Below are positions 55,520 to 64,000 of a DNA stretch of 64,000 bases, piece after piece (position 1 is the first letter of the stretch; every line of letters begins with the position of its first letter). A program made the translations under genes and the position numbers. Source of the stretch: Bipolaris cookei. Taxonomy: Eukaryota > Ascomycota > Dothideomycetes > Pleosporales > Pleosporaceae. The DNA lies in contig NRSV01000046.1 in the NCBI GenBank assembly GCA_002286855.1, forward strand, positions 124,001 to 188,000. The letters run 5' to 3'. Below the pieces are notes generated by a model. It ran no database searches, had not been told where the DNA came from, and was given only the letters and a program-made list of their open reading frames with translations.

Positions 55520-56425
55520 ACTATTCCTAGACATAAGGCTTAACCCTTCCCTATCTTTCTCTTATTATTTACATGCCTTGTTATAAATCCCTAAGCCACC
55601 TATCTCTTAAGCAGTCTAGAATTCCTAAAGTAGTTTTATTACAAAGCCATACTACACTCTTTATCTACATTATCACGCCGCTAATCTAAATTTTCTTTCT
55701 TCTTTTAGAGAAAGAGAGAAAAGGGAGTACGAAAAGTAGTCTTAGGTACTTGCATAATACTTGCAATTCTTAACTACTACAGAGGTTGATAGCTCTTAAC
55801 TAAGAAGAAAAGAGATGAATAGAAGGGCGAGTAAACTAGAGCGTAGAGAGAGATAGAGAGAGAGGAGGAGGGAGGGAGGGAGGGAGGGAAGGGATAGGGG
55901 GAAGGAAGGCTATGTGGGAAGTGAGATATGACAAGGTTAGAATTAAACCCTACTTTCTCTCACCCTTATACTTACTCCTCTATCTAAACGATACTTTACC
56001 TTCTCTTCGAGGAAAGTTGTAACTGCGTACAATATAAGATACTTTTGTACCAAAAGAATATGTTCTTGATACTATTTTCTTCTTTATAGATGTAGAGGTG
56101 CTTTATATCTTCTATAGCTTCCCCTTCTCTATCTTATACATATATTGTAATAAAGAGCAGAAATTATAGAATTAGGTAGGCAGTAGATAGCATGTATTAG
56201 GCTATCGCGGCAAGTGTAGTATACGTAGGACTGTGTAGGTTATAGAGGAAAAGCTGTAGAGTAGTGTAGAAAGAAAAGTGGAATATTGAAGGTGATGTGG
56301 AGAGGTTTAGATAGAATTAGAAGTAGAGAAAGTTATATCAACGTTTTATTTAAGGATTAGGTATAGCTATAGTGGTATTAGAGGTTTTAGAGGAATAGCT
56401 GGGTTGTTTAGGTACGTGGAGAGTT

Positions 56426-56443
56426 GGGGGGGGGGGGGGGGGG
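56426..56443 (+). repeat. G18 homopolymer
   Basis: An uninterrupted run of eighteen G after GAGAGTT, in non-coding DNA. Confidence 0.85.
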
Positions 56444-59400
56444 TGTATATATAGGCAAGAAGGACAGTGGATAAAGAGTGGTAATGTCCGCATAAGTGAT
56501 AAGATTACAGCGATCGGATGGCTCGGAAGCTCTATCCCGCACACAACAGAGAGCATGAGAAGAGAACCTTGTACACACGTAGATAGGCAAGAAGAAAAAG
56601 AATTTTGAATACACATACACCTGTCTTTTAGCAACCCTCCTGCATTCGTGCAAATCCTCTTTAGCCCCGCGCGCACATGCTTCGTACCTTGCTGTTTGCA
56701 CCCGGTTCACGCTTATGCTAGCTAGCTATAGAGCCCATTCAACAGGTAATATTATTTGGGAAAAGGAAGTTAGCATGGTCATGTATAAGGTTGTGCGTGA
56801 CTGATTCGAAGTCATCATGTTTACATTCTTGTGTATGTGAAGAGATAAGTGGAAAGAATATGAAAAGGGGTTTACTTGTTCGTATATTCATATGCATGTG
56901 GAAATAAAGATAAAGAAATTTTATGATAGTGACAGGGTATGTAAGTCTTTAGAGTTGTATTTTGATCTTGTTTCTTGTTCTTTGTAATTAGCTAAGGACA
57001 GGGTATAGAGAAATTCTAGACCAACGTGCATACCGGTCGAGAGGGAGGTATGAGCTAGCCAGTCAGTTGTAAAATGCAGGGTATCGGATACAACTTTAAG
57101 ACACAACCCGCAATTTCCTGAACTCTATAACACTTGCTGACGTGAGCTTATTCGCCTTTAGGAGTAAGGTTATATGTAAGGTTAACGCGGATATCGTATA
57201 AAACAACCGAACAAGCGAGTATACTTTGATTTCACCAGTATCTCAAATATAATGTTTTTTAGGGTTGCGAAATTGGATCTAATACACGTCAAAAGGTCAG
57301 TGCTCTTCCAGCCTTGCACTATACAAGATTGAGCCTAGCATGGTATACCTGTATTCTGTAACGGGTCGGATTCTATCGGATCGCGCACGCAACTACAACG
57401 CGCTCATCGCGCCAAAAAGGCTGACACAAGATATCAGAGCTGCTGATATCGTTGCGTAGTTGGTACATAAGATAGCCGCCGCTATCTGTACTGTGATGGG
57501 CTGCCCAGCCCGTCACATATTCCAGACCCTTGCTGCTACCAAAAACCGATAAACTCTACTGGCACTGACTACACACATGAGGATAATGAGCTATAAAAGG
57601 CCTCACCATCCTCTCTACACCGCTCTTGTAATCAAGAAAAACAGCGTTTCACCGAAGAAAGATAGTTCTAGACAGTATGGTAGTAGGGGAAACGAAGAGC
57701 GATCAGCCCACCATCATACTCACACACCCATATTCTACCCGCACACACTCCATGCACACTACTGTACTTGTAGCCTCGTGACTGCCCCGCTTCCGGTCAG
57801 AAAAATCAGGGTACGGAAGGGGCCTCATGGCGTCTAGTGACATGCGGAGAAGTCACCGTTAGCACATTACTGGAAGCGCACTACGTTTGGCAGTTGGAAA
57901 GAAGATCTTCGCTGTGGGTTCACAGCTTCGCAAGCTTCTACGATCTGCAAGGCGCAAAGAAAAAAAATAAAAGCAGGGTTGGCATGCATGACCGTAAACC
58001 TTGTGGTAGAAAGCTTCGCTCAGCTCCGGGTGTCACATGATTTAGGAAACGATTCGTGTGTGTGTGCGCGCGGGGATGGATGCGCCTTTCTGCGATTAGG
58101 GTACTTTAAAAGGCTCAATGGCTCATGGAAATCACGAATGACGCGCAGCGGAGAAGGGCCTAGCCAGAGAGTCCGTCGGCCGGCTGCGCCCTAGTTCGGG
58201 GCTCGCTTTAGCTTTCTTTGTTACTTGGTTTGCAGCTCAACTTGGGGTTAAATGAGGAAACGTACATAAGTCTACTTAATCTCCCACCGGAACAAAAACC
58301 CGCCAATCGTTTGTAACATTTACTTATTGCAGATGACAGCGGAGAACGTTGAAGCGGATGTCGCCCGGGGGCTATGCACTTTCCACTACGCAGTTATCTT
58401 GGCTTTCGGGGTCCGGGGCTGATGTCATGAGAAAGGGGGGTCATTGGTCAGGGTCAGGGTCACTGGTCAGCTGCGTCGGGTGCGTTCCGTCTGCTTTAAA
58501 ACATGTGCGGCATTGATCTGATGGCGCAAGTAGACATGGTAAGCGAAATATATATGGCATTTCTCACCCTTTCACAACGATTACCATGATATTGAGATGT
58601 TTCAAGGTAGGGATTATTGCCCCAACCAGGGAAAGACCATGTTAAATTTAAGCTCAGCGTTAGGGACGTCTAGTGCAGTGTTTCGACACATCTGACGTAC
58701 CATGATTTGAGAAAGGTCTAGACACCGAGCGGCCCGCAACGATCCCTTGTTGCCCACCCGCTATTTGTGAGAGGCGATTGACAACAGCTTTTCTCCTATC
58801 TGTATCGAGTGCCACTACGAGTGCGACATGCAGGCGGGGGGTTCCCTGCGGGCGATCTGCATCGTTTGGGGCAAGACGAGCGGTCGCTAGCTGACTGCGT
58901 TTGGCCCGATGCAACAACGGAAGCGTAAATGCGAGGTCTACTAGCAGTCCTAATATCTTTGGTGCAATACGTATACCCGGTATTCCCGTATTGCTCAGCT
59001 TTGCTGTTCGTGAACGAAATCTGAATACGGACTTGGCCTGTCGACAATAACCGAGACAGACGGTACATGCAGGTGAGCTGTCACAATTGTCCGCACGCAG
59101 ATCGCCGCAATTTTTAGCTTCTCCACAATGTCTATCATCACATGTAGTTCGCTGTCGCGTGCAGACTCGGAAGTATCCTAGACCCGGGCCAGTTGTCAAT
59201 GCTTCAAGTGATGGTATGCTCCTCCAGGTTCTGACCATTGTCTGTCACACCATGTGCAATAAATACTGCACAGGACAATTTTTTTTGTATTTGATATCCC
59301 GGCCAGCCTCGCCAAGCTCTAGATAGTGAGCTGGGTGATGTAAGGCGTGACTCACTGTCGGAGACATACTATTTGAGATCAGTGACGCCGTCTTCGGGTG

Positions 59401-59605
59401 GCTGTCACCCACAACCAGATCGGCGTGTCTATCCCTGGTTCCGTGCCAAGATATTCTGATGATAGTGGTGCCGGGTTCTCTTTCGCTTGCGCTTACGAGC
59501 AGGTGTAAGTCGGAGGCCTGTCGCCAAGAAAAGGGCTCTAGAATGGCATTGTGAAGATGCGGGACGGCTGCAGCATCGACATGTCGCAACTTTTTCTCAG
59601 GCCGG

Positions 59606-59725
59606 ATCTGCAGTCAGATTGATCGTCGCGTCTGACATGGCCAGCCCTTGTCATCTCGACGACTCATCTGCAGTCAGATTGATCGTCGCGTCTGACATGG
59701 CCAGCCCTTGTCATCTCGACGACTC
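59606..59725 (+). repeat. perfect 60-bp tandem duplication
   Basis: Two exact head-to-tail copies of a 60-bp unit (59606-59665 and 59666-59725). Because 60 is divisible by three, a plus-strand frame stays open through both copies and repeats a 20-residue block (starting SAVRLIVASDMA). Confidence 0.95.
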
Positions 59726-62700
59726 AAAGCACGGCTCAAATATCTGTTTGGTGCAGTCCTGGCAAGCGGAGCCGAACGATAAAGGGTTAATAGTGGCTGT
59801 GCCGACGATCCCTGGCTGAATGGACATCTAGTCTATCCATATGCAGGAACAGCGTCATAAGTTAGCTAACCAGTGTCGGCTACGGAATAAGCGCGCTAGC
59901 TGGGACGCTCTTGGACCAATGCTGTGATTGGGTGGGTACAGCCACCCAATAGCCCATGAAAAGTTCGGTACATACAAGTACAGGCGAATAGACTTATGAG
60001 CTATTCGATATGACTCGCAAATACTCCGTATTTTCGAAATACCTGACTGATGCAAATTCTGATGCTCTCAACGATGGTAATCATCAGGCAACGGGTTTTG
60101 TGGTTCGTACCGAGGACCATACATACTGGACACATTACTTGCATGAAGTTCTTTGGTAGATCAATACTCATCTGGATATTAATCTCGACATAGTAAAGAG
60201 AATCAAGTACACACACATATACCACTTTTGACAGATGTGCAGATGTCAGAACTCGGCCGGCGCCCGTCGAATCGGCAAAACGACCCAGAGAGCAGAACCA
60301 CAAGGGCTGATGGGTAGAGATTCTTGGGGCAGGAAAGTAATTTCCGAGATAACCCGAGTATGGTGACGGGCAATATTGTGCATGAGGTCCTTGTGACGTT
60401 CCCAAATTGTAGCTGACTAGATTAGCATGCCACTTGTAGCCAGCAGCCAGTCGCCTGTGACGGAGATGGCTCCTACGAAAAGATGTAGGTGGAATCGACC
60501 CGATTCAACGTTATATCAGTGAAATTTGATGCCGAATTTATGTCGGATTCGTTCTCCAATGCCTTAACATAGTGATGAAATAGAGTGTGTATAGCGCCCC
60601 TAGTCCAAAAAAGTGTCTTCTCTATCACGGCGCAGACATAAGAAATTATCACAAAAAAGGCCACATAGAGTGAACTAGCATCTGTGACACTTGATTTTGA
60701 AACATGTGAGTGGCAATTGGTGGTGGACTTAAGGCGTCCAGGAATCAACGGAAGAAGAGAGCGGCCAATCCAGTGCAACCAACACATGGATGCTGATGTT
60801 TCACATGCTTGTAAGCTTTTGGTCGACAACAATAAATGGGTCTAGACAAATGTAGCGGGAAAGTCTCGGTATCTGGCACAATGGTAACATCAGAAATTAT
60901 GCGGGATAACAGAGTGTCGCCTCTTTGAACATAAACCGAACTCTGTGACGCCCCACGTAGAGCGGCAAAAACCACGATGCAATATAAAAGCTTTTCCACA
61001 CCTGTCGGTATGTGTTTAACAAAGTTTCCAGGTGTAAAGACATCGAGTGACGACGTTTCAGCGCAGTGCTTGCGAGCATGCTGTACATATGCCATATTGT
61101 CACTGCAAAGGTATCGTGATGTGCAGATGATGCTGTGCGTGATTGCTGCAGTCGTCCCAGATACCGGGTAAATGATCATGTGGTGTTCATTAATGTCTGA
61201 AAGTCGGTTGATTGGAGAGGTTGTTGGCATGCGGAAGGATGAGTGGGGTAATTTAGATGCATGTACACCACCATGCGTTGTGCAACTGTATCTGCATTCT
61301 TTTCCTTGTCCGTCGATCCTTCTACAGGGACTGGATTCTGTTCACGACAGCCAATCCTTACGCATTAGTGGTTGACAAAGCAGTGATGATTCCGAGAATG
61401 TGGCAGCAGATGTGCTTCGATGGCGATGTGTAAACCTTACACAAGTGGTACGGGCACGCCTGTCATCTGGTCATTATCGTCAGGTTGCTTGTATCTGATC
61501 TATTCTTCCGATGGGTTTGTTCTACAAACATCAAAGCGGATCCCTTCATCTTGCAGGCGATCCGGTGTGCATTATTGCAAACAGGCGGTGTGATGAACGA
61601 TCCAAGGTCCGGGGTACAAGATGGGGTGTCGCATCATCGAGATGCACCGATTAGTAGTCTTGTCTGGCGTAGATCGTGAAGCTTCGACTTGTGGTGAGGG
61701 TTGGCATTGGGCCAAAGGCTTGGAACCAGATTCTAGCGATATGCATGCTCCAAGGTATATGGCAACAATGCTTACGAAGAAACGTTTTTTTAGATTACTT
61801 GAACTCCAAAGTTTGAAGGGCAGATTGAAGGTCCGTCTCGAATTACAAGAGGCATCCGTGGCTTCCGTCTGGTGTAACGAGACCAGTCACGATGGGTGTA
61901 CCTGGTGGGTAACAGAGACCGGTAAAAGGGTAACGATCTAGATGCAAGAGGCGGCTTCTGGCAAAGGCAAGCTCATTGCACATGGTTTGTAGCAAAGAGC
62001 GAGACTCGGCTGTGGAGGACTCCTAACACCGAGCAAAGGGAACCTTTGGCTAACGTTCCAGTATCAAGGCGATGGCTACGCTGGGTAGAGTGACAGGCCC
62101 CTAGGCCATGGCGCAAGGGGAAGGTTAGGACTGGCTACGAATGGTGGCTGCCCAGCAACAGGACTGATGGACTGTCAGGCGGGCCAGTTGCTGGTGTACG
62201 TTCGTGTGACTGCTGTCGATGGTACGCGATAGGCTTGTGAGAGGGCGCGTGGAATGCATTGGGCTGGAAACGGCCTGTTGAGGCAAGGCTTAGTGGTGTT
62301 GCTTCTAGTTAATTTTTTTTCTCTTGCTAACGAAGGAACCGATCCCGAGCCAGAGGTTCGGCGTGCGGGCGGGATGATCATGGTGGATATGTTGAACAAC
62401 AGCCAAGAGGGTGGAAACGGGTTACGCGTGCACACGAGCCTGATAACGGTCGGACCAGGGAGGTAGGTACTTACATAGGCCAAGGCAGGCCGTGTACTGG
62501 CGGCATGCACGGGTGCCGAATGCGAGGACGAGCATGGACAAGGATAGGGGCGATTCTCATCAGAAGGCGTAAAGCGCGGTGGGCGAAGGTTCGTAGGCGC
62601 AGGCGCAGGGCAAAGTTTGGCGGGAGTGGATGGTGGGATGTTTTGGCTGCGACGGCGTAGAGTTTGGCGTGGAGTTGGCGGGGGGAGCGTCTCATCTTGT

Positions 62701-63180
62701 TTGTATGTATGACAGCGAGGCGGACGAGGGAGTATGTCGGTCATTTCTAGGCAGATAGTAAGATGCATTTGTGTTTGATCGGCCGGCTAGCGGGACGTGG
62801 GATCAGCACCGGACGGGGAGACGCGACGCCGAGAGAGGAATGGCGGCGTCATCCCTGCCGTCTATCATTGAGGCGCAGAGACGTCGTCGCACTATTCCCA
62901 ACTTGCCATTAGCAGTCGCTCTGCATGCGACTGACATCTGTCACTTGCAGAAGGGGCCCGTCTACTTACGATAGAAGGATGGTGTTGGCCGTGGTCATGG
63001 CCGTAGGTGGGTGCCAGCGGCGGGCTTGGCCGGGCCCATGGGCGTCGTGGTTAGTATTATTGGTATTGTTGCTGGCCTCCCCGTCAAATTTGCCAGGCTG
63101 TGGGTGATGTGTACTATACACGTAGGTACATGTGTGGCAGCCACGCAAGGACAGACACCGGAGCCCTGTAGTGGGCATGG

Positions 63181-63260
63181 TAGCAGCAGCAGCAGTAGTA
63201 GTAGTGGTAGCAGCGGCAGCAATACTACCACCGCCACTACCACCATCCCCAGCATCGTCC
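63181..63260 (+). repeat. AGC/AGT/ACC trinucleotide tract
   Basis: AGCAGCAGCAGTAGTAGTAG-type repeats pass into ACCACCGCC-type repeats. They explain the poly-Ala/Val/Ser frames on both strands here. Confidence 0.8.
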
Positions 63261-64000
63261 ACATCATCATCATCGGCATCCCCATCAATACCACCAGAGC
63301 ATGTGCAGCTGATTCAGGGTCCACACAGGCAACGACTAGTCGTTCCCAGAGTAACCAGGCGTAGACAAGACCATGACCATGGCCCAGCGGTGGATCATTT
63401 CCCGCTCGACACGGCCGGGCCAGAGCCGGCGACAATGCACTGTCGTGCCAATGTCGACTGTCGCATGTCGCAACTCGGCGGGCGTGGGCTGTCGCTCGAA
63501 TTCCTATTCCTGTCGCACGGCGAAAACGCCTCTTCGGCCTTCCCAACGCTCGCAGTCGCAGCTCTAGCGTCTCTTCTGTGTTGCTTCGACACATCCGCAC
63601 AAGTCCTGCCCCCCGGATGCTGGTACGCCTCCGTCGCACAACTGTCGACGCCTTTCAGCCACCAGCCTGGTTGAGTGCGGCGGCAGCTGTCTGCCGGCTA
63701 TCGTGCCTGGCGCTGCGTGACATGTACCACTCTGCCTTCCAGTCGTCGGGTACCTGGCTGCCCCTCGCCACTCCAAATGCTTGCTCTTTCAACATGCCGT
63801 CATGGCTGCCTCCATTCATGCTCGTGCAGACGATGCATCACCCCCCGTACTACTACTGCTGCTACTACTGGGGGACGTGGTAGTAGGAATCGAGGATATC
63901 GATGCAAGCTAGCGCCGTCCAGCTAGCACCCCGCAAATGCTGCTCCTGAGCCGCTCCTAGTTCATGTCGTAGTCTGTGTTGTTGGCGTTGGTGCTGGTTA

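Larger units (their letters stand above)
54535..57300. other. T/A-rich gene-free island, possibly RIP-decayed repeat
   Basis: After the OsmC stop the sequence turns visibly richer in A, T and TA dinucleotides with few ORFs, especially 55100-56400. It includes a (CT)n tract (about 55485-55514), a GGGA tract (about 55866-55889) and a G18 run near 56426-56443. No terminal repeats or transposase remnants were recognised. Repeat-induced point mutation is a hypothesis. Confidence 0.45.
57301..63956. other. gene-poor 6.7 kb, no supported gene
   Basis: Base composition returns to near that of the left part of the window, but no ORF shows a known family, consistent codon pattern or a splice model I could complete. 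The longest frames (58660-59238, 60745-61230, 62175-62768, 62995-63639) overlap others or are low-complexity. The only distinct structure is the 60-bp tandem repeat at 59606-59725 and a trinucleotide tract near 63181. A lineage-specific gene with several introns could be hidden. Confidence 0.4.

Noticed and set aside
58660..59238. 192-codon minus-strand ORF
   Set aside because: No family and mixed random composition; part overlaps other frames. A Cys-rich stretch was noted but is not convincing.
60473..61230. Two overlapping minus-strand frames (161 and 119 codons) that might be two exons of one hypothetical gene
   Set aside because: The first starts with ATG and looks fairly protein-like, but I found no intron that joins them in frame with good splice sites.
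62995..63674. 214- and 180-codon ORFs on opposite strands
   Set aside because: Both read through the trinucleotide tract at about 63181-63260; their runs of Val/Leu/Ala/Ser come from the repeat.
1..64000. tRNA, rRNA, CRISPR and intact transposons
   Set aside because: I scanned by eye for B-box-like GGTTCRA sequences with matching stems, repeat-spacer arrays and transposase motifs and found none convincing. A computed search (tRNAscan, Infernal, RepeatMasker) would be decisive.

Overview
This window is nuclear DNA of a filamentous ascomycete (Pezizomycotina). The evidence is many genes split by 45-65 bp GT..AG introns with CTAAC/CTGAC-like branch sites, a Zn2Cys6 regulator, an Asp f 2/Pra1 zincophore, SHO1, a Cdc11-type septin, a DFG5/DCW1-type GH76 mannanase and a HeLo-domain protein. 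A Dothideomycete (Pleosporales-like) source is my guess from general familiarity; it was not tested. I built each gene model by hand, choosing splice sites so that frame and family motifs agree. For every multi-exon model listed, the exon lengths sum to a multiple of three.

Layout. 0.3-2.5 kb: Zn2Cys6/Fungal_trans factor (-). 2.9-3.9 kb: mitochondrial HTD2-type dehydratase (+). 4.0-7.9 kb: a zinc-uptake locus, with a ZIP transporter (-) and a Pra1/Asp f 2 zincophore (+) sharing a 1.2 kb divergent promoter rich in PacC-type GCCARG sites. 8.6-10.1 kb: hypothetical LPREVRDMIY-type protein (+). 10.4-14.7 kb: GST (-), AAED1/PRXL2-like thioredoxin-fold protein (+) and a P-loop tyrosine phosphatase (-). 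15.3-19.3 kb: ceramide synthase (-) and Bax inhibitor-1 (-). 21.8-23.5 kb: an intron-dense PQ-loop protein (-), probably with a 1-nt exon. 23.5-28.3 kb: a long stretch with no gene I can support. 28.3-32.0 kb: septin (-) and PROPPIN Hsv2 (+). 32.5-38.3 kb: GH76 (-), methylcrotonyl-CoA carboxylase beta subunit (-) and NAD(P)HX epimerase (-). 38.7-45.2 kb: a divergent pair, HeLo-pseudokinase (-) and active kinase-ankyrin protein (+). 46.1-54.5 kb: MRPS16 (+), an AVT-type amino-acid transporter (-), dynactin p24/RO10 (+), SHO1 (+) and an OsmC protein (+). 54.5-64 kb: gene-poor sequence with a T/A-rich, possibly RIP-decayed island and repeats.

The two most interesting modules are the divergent pairs. 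The ZIP/zincophore pair looks like the conserved fungal unit for scavenging zinc under neutral-alkaline, zinc-poor conditions. The HeLo-pseudokinase/kinase-ankyrin pair puts a candidate membrane-disrupting four-helix effector, fused to a catalytically dead kinase fold, next to a catalytically intact kinase with an ankyrin sensor. The layout resembles animal MLKL and RIP kinases and suggests a regulated cell-death or non-self recognition module. That function is an inference. The remaining genes are mostly conserved housekeeping functions (lipid synthesis, septation, autophagy, leucine catabolism, NAD(P)HX repair, mitochondrial translation, osmosensing).
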